Shown here: positions 25,206 to 34,789 of the stretch, in pieces | Layout: each line of letters opens with the position of its first letter | How positions within the stretch are numbered: the first letter of the stretch is position 1 | Origin: Spirodela intermedia | Taxonomy: Eukaryota > Streptophyta > Magnoliopsida > Alismatales > Araceae | DNA: 64,000 nucleotides | Assembly (NCBI GenBank): GCA_902729315.2 | Contig: LR746269.1 | Coordinates: 4,232,001 to 4,296,000 of the forward strand | Reading direction: 5' to 3' | Notes under the pieces: model-generated | The model's input: the letters and a program-made list of their open reading frames with translations, nothing else | Database searches by the model: none | Told to the model about the DNA's origin: nothing | Made by a program: the position numbers and the translations under genes

Positions 25206-25760
25206 AGGCCCTTGTATGAAATCCCTGATTGCCCTCCTAATAGAATTCATTTTTCTATTGAATAAAATTTCTTAAGGAATGCTGCCTCCATGTCAATCCA
25301 CGAATTTAGCTCCTAGACCAAGGCACGAAGCTAGTCTATAACATTATTTTTGAGTGTGAAGGGGAACAATCTCATCTTCACTATCTCAATGGGAATGTTG
25401 GGTAATGTGAAATCTCACAAACTTGTGAGAAATCTTCCAAATGTTTATATGGCTCTTCGTGAGCCATCCCATGAAAATGTGGTAACATTTGGACAAGATG
25501 ATGATCAACTCAAAAGTTGACATCATTCTTTATAGGAGCATTAATTTTATTCCCTAGTCTATACTGTAAGGGAGCTGAGTAATCTTTAAGACACATTCTT
25601 CTATTTATCCTTTGGTTTTCTTCTATTTTTGTGTCCTTTTCCACAGTCACTTCTACTTGTGATGATTCTCCTAACTCTTTTGCTGGTGGAATACCTATGT
25701 CCTTCTGAGATCTACGTTCTTGCATTTGCTTACTTCTAACTTTGTTAATTTGTTCTACGT
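25206..25760 (-). pseudogene. Gypsy element A gag, 5' half
   Basis: N-terminal part of the gag interrupted by element B. From the Met near 25725 it reads an acidic leader, then RRMCLKDYSAPLQYRLGNKI (about 25555-25620) and NAPIKNDVNF, then in shifted frames LVQMLPHFHGMAHEEPYKHL (about 25430-25510) and finally MNSIRRAIRDFIQGP at 25206-25250. It then continues into the other half at 16744. The same segment order is found in element E at 61490-61640, so A and E belong to one lineage. Frameshifts and stops make it inactive. Confidence 0.82.
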
Positions 25761-26801
25761 CTACTTATTACTATGACAGTCTTATATACCTTGACTAGCA
25801 GGACGTGTAGAAAATCCTCAATGATCTCAATGAATAAAATTGCATGAAAATATTCAAAATTACTATTTTCAAAAGATAGATGTAATCTTTACAAGTAATC
25901 TGAACTGAGAAAGAACAGACAGTTTAGTATATATTGATCATGCGGAAGAATGAACTAGCCTATAATAAACGTTTCTGTCCTTATTTTCAAGGTGGCCTTT
26001 ATGATGCTTCAGAAAAATTTCGGAACTTACTAGATTTTAAAACAGAATTTCCAATAGACATATATTAGCCACCAAAACTAAAAAACAGAATTTTAGCCAA
26101 TTATCCTACAGATATGTAGCAATTATGATTGATAAAAGCTTCTGAGAAATCATCTAATGCAGAAAAACAGGTGAAAATTTTGAAAGTCGAATTTTGAGGT
26201 TTCTACCTGTTTTGAGGCTAATTTTTCTGCCTGAGGTTTCCCTTGCCTCGTCTTCTCACAATAGATGTTAAATGCGACTATTAATATAGGTCGCAAAACA
26301 AAATATAGGTTAGACAATGAATTTTGAATCTATTCGTAGATTAATATCCTTAATCAGTCCTACAAGTTAGATTTCCAATCTTTGTAAGCACACACTATAA
26401 CTATTTTGAGCAATTCACTCTTTATCAAGATAAAGAAGGCAGTTAAAATTTCAAATATACTCAATTCAATATATCAAAAATTATATGAAATTTTTTAATG
26501 CTTTTAAAAAGAATCTTTTCTCTTGAGGTTGATTTTGCTCAAATAAACCTGCCACATTCAACAAAGAAAGTTAAATGACATGATATAGTGGATATTGTTC
26601 AAGTCAATTTCTCCTAAATTCGTATCAAATTTTGCTCAATATCTCTGCACAGAATTCTTCAAAGTCGCTTTCCTTGTTCTTTAGAATTTCTCTAAGTAAT
26701 TGACTGGTATCCACATCACCTTGTCTGCTGCAGATAAAACTCAAGAAACTAAAAGCATCTTCATTAAAAACAACATGCATAAAATCGTTTAGTGCTCGAA
26801 A
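25761..26801 (-). mobile_element. 5' leader of element A
   Basis: About 1 kb between the primer-binding site and gag of element A, minus strand, with no conserved domain. A 245-bp open frame at 26625-26870 crosses the primer-binding site and is therefore not a separate gene. Long leaders are common in this group of gypsy elements. Confidence 0.55.
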
Positions 26802-26820
26802 TTCCCCGGCAACGACGCCA
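26802..26820 (-). other. Primer-binding site of element A (tRNA-Asp type)
   Basis: On the minus strand this reads TGGCGTCGTTGCCGGGGAA. That is the primer-binding site used by many plant gypsy elements and is complementary to the 3' end of tRNA-Asp, with one C-to-T change from the common TGGCGCCGTTGCCGGGG form. It lies five bases after a plausible LTR end (ACTCA, 26826-26830) and upstream of the gag of element A, so it fixes that element's orientation. Confidence 0.85.
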
Positions 26821-26825
26821 TTTAA

Positions 26826-27826
26826 TGAGTTAGATTTTCTACAAGTGTCATTAGTCTTTAATTGCCTCAAGCAAACATATTATGAGTTATGTTCTAATTT
26901 GATTCACGAAATACTTGTAGATAGCAGCGAGGTTGTCTCCTTAAAGAATTTGAGGCTTACTATTTAATGTTCGTTCTAATGAAGGATGGAATGGGAAAGA
27001 GAATGAAGGATCATGGATTGGATGCAGAGAAGAAGGGGGAATGATGAATCTAGATCTGATTTCTCAGATCTGGCCGACGTAAGATAGCAATCAACTGTTC
27101 ATATCTTCTACTATTTAATTCTTAATTAAAATCTAACCTAAACTATGCTAAGCAGAATCTGCTTCATCTCGAAACTAACCTGGTGTCACCATTCCCTCTT
27201 CCTAGCGGAACCGCTAGGAAGAGGCATTCAGTTGAAGCAGCGAGAGAGATCTCATTCAGCCAAGATGAGGAGCATTCCAGATGGGCACACCTATATCCAC
27301 ATGGTGTGGAGCTCGAAAAACCCTAAACGCCTCTAGGCTGGCAGAATCACCAAAGGCTTCCTTCATCAAAAGCTATTTGTAACATTGGTTTTCTGAAACA
27401 TATAGGCCGGTATTCCCTCTCTCTCCTCCCTAGTTCACCTCTCACATGCCTCTTGCGCGTGCACAAGAAACTGCCCGAAGGTTCAGGTGGCTTCCTCCCC
27501 CACACAGCCATGACGATTAAGCTGCTATATCATAACCGTTGATGAAGCGGCTATGACCCGAGGCAAAAATTCCTAAAATGCTGGAAAATGATTAGAAAAA
27601 TCAAAAAAGTATATTCAATGTCTAAAATAATCTGGTTTAATCAGATAGCCACATGTGTATGAGGAAGCTATTCTCACAAAGTTCTAAGAAATATTTGACA
27701 TATTACTCCATCTTGAAACATGTTAAAAATCATCTTTATTCTTGTAAACGACACATTAATAATCTCATAGAACTGTAAAATTAACTAAGTTAAAGTGTAT
27801 TCCAGCACATTTTGCATGTGCTATCA
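26826..27826 (-). repeat. Probable LTR upstream of element A
   Basis: Candidate LTR of about 1.0 kb on the minus strand, from TGATAGCACATG (27826) to CTAACTCA (26826), directly followed by the primer-binding site. The left flank is a gypsy 3' tail with a weak purine tract (ctcattgaggtacttgg). It could therefore serve both as 3' LTR of element F and as 5' LTR of element A. The TGATA start resembles those of element B and the tail at 13486. It contains a perfect hairpin at 27195-27224. No second copy was found, so the LTR call is provisional. Confidence 0.5.
27195..27224. repeat. Perfect 14-bp inverted repeat
   Basis: Arms cctcttcctagcgg (27195-27208) and its exact reverse complement (27211-27224) are separated by two bases (aa). 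It lies in the probable LTR of element A and could form a hairpin in the transcript or a cruciform in DNA. Confidence 0.9.
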
Positions 27827-28496
27827 CCAAGTACCTCAATGAGATGATACTTAGTGACTTATGAATTCTAAGACATCTAGGCAACATCTTGGCTAAATTA
27901 AAGGAAATAATGTCTTCAAAAAACTGTCTCCACACAAGATGATAGTACTTATACCTTTTGATTTTTCAATCCTTTCTCTCCTCACTATGTTCCCTACCAC
28001 ATATGTAACTAACCATTTCAATTTTCCCTTGGTTTGTCTAGACCATGGTTAGATATGCTTCTCATTTAAGTGTGAGCATGATCCACTCAAAGAGTCTAAC
28101 TCCTAAAATCTAAAGTTTTTGACCTAATAGGAACAAATGATCTAAGGTGGGGTACCTTGAAAGATTTTTTTTCAAAACAAGACATCATAATTAACAAAAT
28201 GACAGTAAAAATTTTGAATTTTTTTTAATAAAATCACACAAATATTATTTAAGCTAATCTTTCACCCCTCCTTAAGCATGTATGATCTCTCATGCAAGAA
28301 AAAGAAAAAGAGTTAGAGGTGAAATAGTGGATAATTAAGCTCCCTTGTTGTTGACTTTGACCTCTTTATGCCTTGAGGAAGTCAACTTGATCAACATCAT
28401 ATCTTAAAAAAATATAATCAACTCATAATAATATCTAGTATTAGACAATAGGAAAAGATAAAAAAATGAGATTTAGTGAACCATTTCTTGGATTTG
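27827..28496 (-). mobile_element. 3' tail of gypsy element F, distal part
   Basis: Minus-strand non-coding tail, the continuation of 30482-30805 on the other side of the R2 LTR. A purine tract (aaggaggggtga) at about 28262-28273 and a following 'accccaccttag' phrase also found near 14830 mark it as the same kind of tail as that of element A. No open frame of note. Confidence 0.5.
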
Positions 28497-30481
28497 TGAT
28501 GCAAGACCAAAGAGAAATATCAATACCGAAATGAAAGTTGAGATTTAAGATTGTCTTTGGTTAAGTTAAGGAGGATTATGAGTAAGCTAATCTCACTGAT
28601 TTTAGAAGAATTAAGATCATAATTATTTGAGAACTACACTTTTAAGGATTCAAATAGAGTTCCAACTAGGGGTGGTAAAACATAAAGAAGGTTATCCTAT
28701 GATTTACTTAATTCTTATAAGGAGCAAGGATATAAAATAATGATCTCTCTACAAAGAGAATTGAAATCAATGTATCTTACCAAAGGAGATTCTTGATTAA
28801 TATTCTTGATTCTAGTGGCTTGAAATCCATGAGCCTTGTTGGAGATTTTCAATGGGTGATGATTTGAAGGAAATAGATGGTTTGGGTTGGACAATTAAGG
28901 TCCACAAAGTAGTAGGATAATTAAAAATATAAGAGGGGAAAAAGGTATAAATGAGGAATATTAGGAATAATAGAATAAAATAATGATGAGAAGTAAGAAA
29001 AGGTGAGGAGAGGAAAAAGGGGCGGAATGAAGGGGTGTCAGTGAGAGAGAGAGAGAGAAAATGGTAAAGGGGCGGAGGGAGAAAAAGGTGGCGGAATGAG
29101 AGCGTCAACAGGAGAGAGGGAAAAGAGGGGTTTCATGGCGACAGTAGGAGAGAGGGAAAAGAGGGGTTTCATGGCGACAGTAGGAGAGAGAAAAGGAGAC
29201 GGTTTGTGACGGTGAGGAGATGAAATGGCAGCGACAGGGTGGATGCCAAGGAGCTAGAGTGGCGGCAACGGGGCGGACAGCGAGGAGGCGTGACGACGGC
29301 GACGGGGCGGACGGCGAGGAGGCGTGACGACGGCAACGGGGCGGACGGCGAGGAGGCAGGACAACGGCGAGGAGGTGGGACGATGGCGACGGGGGGGACG
29401 GTGAGGAGGCGGGACGACGGCGAGGAGGCAGGACGACGGCGATGGGGCGGACGGTGAGGAGGCGGGAAGACAGCGACATGGTAGCTGGCAAGAAGGGGAG
29501 TGGAGGCGATAGGGCAGACGGCAAGGAGGCGGGACAACGGTGACGACCGGGCGGATGAGGAGGAAGAGGAACGGTGGCATCGGGGTGAATGGCAAGGAGG
29601 CGGAATGGCGGCGACGGGGCGGACGGCAAGGAGGGGGACAGCAATGACGGGGTGGGTGAGGAGGAGCATGAACGGCGGCGTCGGGGTGAATGGCAAGGAG
29701 GTGGAATGGCGGCGACGGGCAGATGGGAAGGTGGGAGAACGGTGACGACAGGGCGGATGAGGAGGAAGAGGAATGGCGGCCGTCGAGGTAAATGGCGAGG
29801 AAGTAGAATGGCGAGAACAACGTGGAGAGGAAGAGATGGAGGTCCCCCTAATCCAAGAGGACGAGAAGAAGAGAGGAAGCCCTAGTCAAAGAGGCAATGA
29901 AAGGAGGGGAGGAACCCCCAGTCCAAGGGGCGAGACAGGGGGAAGAGACGACCTTCTAATCAAAGAAGATAAGATAAACTTCTTGATTAACTCTGTAAAT
30001 CACTATGTCAAATACAACACGTCTTAGCATTTATATAGAGGAGAAAGGAAGAGCGGTGGTTTTCCACGAAATAGAGAGAGAAGGAGAAGGGGTGAAGGAG
30101 ACCCTTTTCCGAGAGATGTCATGTGGCACGTTTTGGTTGAAACGACGCCCCGTTTAACGAAAGGAGGGACGTGAGGATGACATGGCATCTTCTCTTCATT
30201 CTTATTCTTCTTCTTCTTGGGCCATCCTTTGTGGATGGATCCTCTTATTTGCTGGTACAGACCCATTGGTCTTGGATCTAATATTCCATGTTAGATCTAA
30301 TAGAAGAAGAAGGTGCCAATTGACATGGAGGTGAACTCTTTGAGTTGGAAGGATCCTGATTCTTGCACTTCTTCTTGGAAGGGTTGACCTCAAAAGTTGA
30401 GCATCTGATTGATCATCTTCTACTAACTTGAGTTGACTTTCTTGAGTTGAAAATTCTTCATTAGATCCGGTGATCCCATCA
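28497..30481 (-). mobile_element. R2 solo LTR copy 2
   Basis: R2 LTR of 1985 bp in the same orientation as copy 1. On the plus strand it opens TGATGCAAGACC and closes GTGATCCCATCA, flanked by atttg (28492-28496) and gtttg (30482-30486), a duplication with one G/A change. TATA (minus strand) lies around 30029-30036 (tttatata). The GC-rich middle (29110-29780) is an expanded, more diverged version of the minisatellites of copy 1. It lies in the 3' tail of element F. Confidence 0.88.
29220..29780. repeat. GC-rich minisatellite block in R2 copy 2
   Basis: Tandem variants of 'gcggacggcgaggaggcggg' plus 'acgacggcgacggg', with unit length varying around 30-45 bp and interspersed with 'gaggaggaagaggaacggtg' units. 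The open frames on both strands (29105-29644, 29254-29820 and others) have low-complexity P/S/R translations and follow the repeat phase, not a conserved protein. Confidence 0.82.
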
Positions 30482-30805
30482 GTTTGCTCTCATCTTATTT
30501 GAATGTTGACTTGTAGGTCTTGAATCAAATGCTAATATGATCTTCTTTGATAATGTCTTGATTAGGAAGCCCTATCTTGGAGTCCTTCAGTTGTTAACCT
30601 GAAATTTACAAGCTTAAAATAATTATTAGATCCTAAGCTATTAAGTAGCCTTTTAGGAAAATAAAGATAACAAAAGTAACAAAGCAAAGTAAAGTAAATG
30701 AAGCAAACAAGAAGCTCCTAAGTAACTAAATAGTCCTAGTGCTCAAAATATGATCTAAAGAAAGTCAAGAGGAGGATCATGAAGGTCTTCTAAAGTAGGA
30801 GATAA
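30482..30805 (-). mobile_element. 3' tail of element F, proximal part
   Basis: Non-coding sequence just after the stop of the F integrase, on the minus strand, interrupted by the R2 LTR. No conserved domain is visible. Confidence 0.45.
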
Positions 30806-31219
30806 CTAAATTTCAAACTCTATGTATGATTTTAACTGTTGATCATTTGTCATGAACTCTTTGCCATCATTAGGGTTTGTAACCCTAACCGTCCTATTTT
30901 TATAAGCTTCAAGAACCACAAAGAGGCCATCTCATCTAGACCTTAACTTTTTTTGAAAGAATTATATAACCACACTCTAATTTGAATGTAATTCCTTCCT
31001 TCTAATATACTTGTAAGGGAAGGTCTTCATTCTTTCTTTGAAGATGACTGAATTCTTAAATACTTTATTTCTTAACCTTTGGAGCTCATGAAATTGAAGC
31101 ATCTTTTTCTTTCCAACCTCACCTAATGAGAGATTGAGCTTTTAATAGCCCAATATGTTTTGTGCTCAATCTCAATTAGAAGATGACAAATATTTTCATA
31201 TATGAGCCTATAAAAGGAC
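30806..31219 (-). pseudogene. Element F integrase C-terminus
   Basis: Minus-strand remnant of a gypsy integrase C-terminal region. It includes PYRLIYEN-like and IEIEHKTYWAIK (about 31130-31200), a diverged LQFHELQRLRNK (about 31070-31100), and after a shift LRSRWDGLFVVLEAYKNRTV (about 30880-30950) leading to a stop near 30808. The same landmarks occur in the B integrase ([34 protein letters not shown]). Several frameshifts are present. It is cut at 31219 by R1 copy 6, and the upstream part is missing. Confidence 0.78.
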
Positions 31220-33797
31220 TGATGTGACATAGTCATTGTATAATAAATCATGTAAATTTAAATTTATAAAACTAGAAAATATCATTTTTTAGATTTTTAA
31301 AAATAAATAAATAAACTATAATTCAATAAAAGGCTCCAAAAATAGTAGAGAGTTTCTAAGTTGATGACAGGAATGTAAGATAATATCGAGTAATATTTTA
31401 ATTTTTTTATAAATATAAACAATAAATATTAAATATATTGAAAAATAAGTAAAACATTAATGTGTTCAAGATGGTTATCATACAATGTTTGTGGCCTTGA
31501 GGGCTCTCTTTAGACATAAACAACTTGTGCAATCATTAGATCTCTTTTCAAAGTCTAGAAAATAATAGTAGAAATTCTACTAGTTAAAAATGGTAAAATT
31601 GAGTTTCGGCATTATAGCAGCGATGTGTCGTCAATGCGTCGGAATCTTAAGGCATTCGGAAAGATTCTTATGCAATGTCCATGGCTTCAAAGTCTTTTCT
31701 TAGACAAAGACAACGTAATCAATCTTTAGATCTTCTTGTGAAATCTAAAAATTAAAAAAATTAATCATCAAGTTGTCTTTGATGGCTGTTGACATGACTT
31801 AGTTGTTGTATAGCCAATCACATTAATTTTTGAAATTTATAAAACTAAAAAATATAATTTTTAGATATTTAAAGGTATTTCTAAACAAATATATCAATTA
31901 TACTTCAATAAAGTTCCAAAAATAGTAGAAAATTTTCAAGTCAATCACAAAAATTTAATATAATATCGAGTAATTTTTTAGAATTTTTCTCAAAGAATAT
32001 GAATTTTTATGAATTTTAGATAAAAACTATAACTAAAATATATTTAAAATTTGTGAAAAAGAAAAATAAGGGTGCGGGCATCAAGATGACATCAGCACCC
32101 AATGAACATGAATCAAGTGAAAATAGAGTTTCACCTGATGATTTCTACATAAGTGATTATAGATAATTTAATTGATTAAATTAAGATTTGTAAAAGTTAG
32201 AAGAATTATAATTTAGTGAAGAATAATTTGGTAAATTTAAATCATACAAATTATTACTAAATGAAGCAAAAATTAAGTTGAAAGCAAAAAAATAGAGTTC
32301 CAACGTTGCTGTGGCGATGTGTTGACGATGCATCGGAATCCTAAGCGTTTGGGAGGACTGTGGTGTAATGTCTATGACCTTGAAGGCTCTCCTTAAATAA
32401 GGACGATATGAGTAATTTCTAGATCTTCTTACGAAGTCCAGAAATCGATGAAATGAGTCATCGAATCGTCTTTGGCGATTATCACCTAACAGAGCAAAAA
32501 ATCGATGACCTTGTGGCTCTCTAACAATTGTCACCCGACGAAGAAGAGCTAGTTAGAGGTGAGGTGCATGTTAGGGAGCTTCATCCTTAGGTTTGTGCAA
32601 CAAAAAGAAGTTCTTCATCGTATCTGGTACACTTTTAGGAGGTGATGACTCATCTCTTGACAGATTGTCCTCTTCCCGACGACGGCTTGTTCGTCGATCA
32701 ATCAGAGATACTTTACTCCATGGATTCACGATCCTTTTATCGCGAATCGTTCAATAATATTAGTAACAATACTTCGCGAATTGCATAAATTAATTTTTTG
32801 TTGATGATCGAGTGATTCTGGTGGCTTAATTCTTCACTAACGATCTGCAAGAAAGTCATGATTTAATGAGATAAAGATATGAGTTTTTGGCTCTGGTAAG
32901 GTTTGAACTTGTGCTGGTCGCCCACCTACAAGAGAGAGTTTGGAATAAGTACTATAATACCCTTATAAAGTGACGTCATCATGGTATATCTTTGTTATAA
33001 CTAAGGAGTATTTTAGGTATTAAAATAAATAAAACCATTCCTTAGAAGGTGTGACGTGAGTTTAGTCCCTCATCGATTGTACATCAAAGTTTTGGACGAA
33101 TATATAGTAATATCACATTTCTAAGTAATGAGTTCTTTTCTCCCGCGTGTACGACTACTCTTTGACCCAGAACTGGTTGGACACTAGTGACATGGAAGGA
33201 GAGTGGCACACACGTGCCCTCATCGGTCCATAGCCGCTCGAGCCCCTCTCGCAGCTCCCCTCGACTGCGTTTCTAACCCGCTTGTGGGCCTGGCTGATTG
33301 GCGGCGGGTCCCTCTATTTTTATTTTTTTTCTTTATTAGCCAAAAATTCACATTAATCAACTAAAAATAACTTTTCATAATTTAACATAAATATAAGTTT
33401 ATTTATTATGAGTTAAGAATAAAACTATATTATTTATTAATTATTAACTTATGATAATGAAGACTTATCAGCTATCATCTAATGGAGTGAAAAAATGACG
33501 ACTTTGTAGGTCTCTAATAGTTGTCACTCGATGGAGATGAGCTGAATAAAAGTGGGGCATGGCTTAAGAAGTTTCATTCTCATGTCCATGTAGTAAGAGG
33601 AAGTTCTTTATTTAACACTCTTAGGAAGTGGCAACTCGTCTCTCAATAGATTGTCTTCTTTTTTACAACGACTTGTTTGTTGATCAATCAAAGATAACTT
33701 TAGTAATTTTAGTAATGATACTCTACGAATCGTGTTGATGAGATTTTCATCGATGATTGAGTGATTCTAATAACTTAATTATTCACCATAAATCTAT
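31220..33797 (+). mobile_element. R1 LTR copy 6, split by copy 7
   Basis: Plus-strand R1 LTR starting TGATGTGACATAG (31220), interrupted at 31789 by R1 copy 7 and resuming at 33476 with 'catctaatggagtg', the expected next sequence. The similarity ends near 33797, so the last part (USE/TATA and AT-rich end) is missing. It is inserted in the integrase of element F. Confidence 0.85.
31790..33470 (+). mobile_element. R1 solo LTR copy 7, nested in copy 6
   Basis: Complete R1 LTR of 1681 bp, TGACATGAC...GACTTATCA, flanked by gctgt (31785-31789) and gctat (33471-33475), a duplication with one G/A change. Both flanks belong to R1 copy 6, so this is a same-family nested insertion. It has the USE-like block (gtccctcatcg, 33065-33075) and a TATA (33100-33107) with exactly 24 nt between. 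It contains no internal element sequence. Confidence 0.92.
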
Positions 33798-33941
33798 AGC
33801 AAAATGTGGGCATACAAAGAACACATCTTAAAGATCGTGCCCACAAAATTTGGGCTTAAGACCTCCTACATCATTAGATATCGATCATAGAAGATGGAGA
33901 AATTTGGGTTGTTAAATAGGTGTCTCCCCTACAAACGGACC

Positions 33942-34148
33942 ACTGAAAGGTGATAGTTGAGAAGCAACATCTTTAACCACTAATTACATTGAAAAGATGT
34001 TCCTAACCACTAAAAGCTAGATGTTAATGAGAAGAGACATCTTTAGCTACCACTTATAGTGACAAGACATTCTTAACCATTGAAAGCTGACAATTAAGGA
34101 GAAGAGATGTCTTTAACCACCGCTTTCATTGACAAGACGTCCTTAACC
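33942..34148. repeat. Three-unit tandem repeat, about 70 bp
   Basis: Three imperfect units (33942-34008, 34009-34078, 34079-34148), each with 'actgaaag', 'gagaagagacatcttta', 'cattgacaagacgt' and 'ccttaacc' blocks. The units differ by roughly a fifth of their bases. Function unknown. Confidence 0.85.
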
Positions 34149-34789
34149 ACTGAAATAAGAGTCATAGTAATCAACTAGCAATCCACGTTTTCTCACTACA
34201 AATGTGCTTATCTCATATTGTCGCATTCTGCGTAATACAACAATCCACATCTTCTCACATTCTGTGTAATTGTAGTTTTAATAAAATATTCATGAATTAA
34301 ATAATCATGGCCCCACTACATCACATACAACGACATGTCAAATATATAAAAATACCAATGGCTTACACATGTCGTTACCTACAGAAAATTGTGGAAAAGT
34401 CCCTAGAATGTGTGAAATAATGTATACATATTTTCCAAAATTACTTTAATATCCTCATGACTTAACTATATCAAAATAAATCCAAAAAAAGTCATAAAAA
34501 ATCTATGAAATTATGTGAAATATGAAAAATTCTTATAATCATTATAAAGTTATTATTTGGTTATTTTAGAAATGATAATATGCTAAAATATATTCACTTT
34601 AAGGTAATTAATGAGTATTTCTAACATATTATCACTCCACCCTTTCCTTCACCATGAAGTGGGACTTTTTTCAACTTAAGACCAACCTCTTCTCCACACA
34701 TATTAGCAAAACATGGGTTAGGATATCTAAACACATGCCAAAAGAATTAGAATTGAAAAATTAACAATAAAAATTTATAGACCCTTCCC
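34149..34789. other. AT-rich spacer
   Basis: No open frame or recognised element. It contains a local repeat of 'aatccacgttttctcac'/'aatccacatcttctcac' with 'cattctgcgtaat'/'cattctgtgtaat' at 34189-34275. It may hold unrecognised transposon debris between element D and R1 copy 6. Confidence 0.45.

Noticed and set aside
26625-26870. 81-codon minus-strand open frame
   Set aside because: It spans the LTR end and primer-binding site of element A, so it is not a gene.
29105-29885. Open frames of 98-188 codons on both strands in R2 copy 2
   Set aside because: Same cause as in copy 1: minisatellite sequence without stops in several frames, with P/S/R-rich products.
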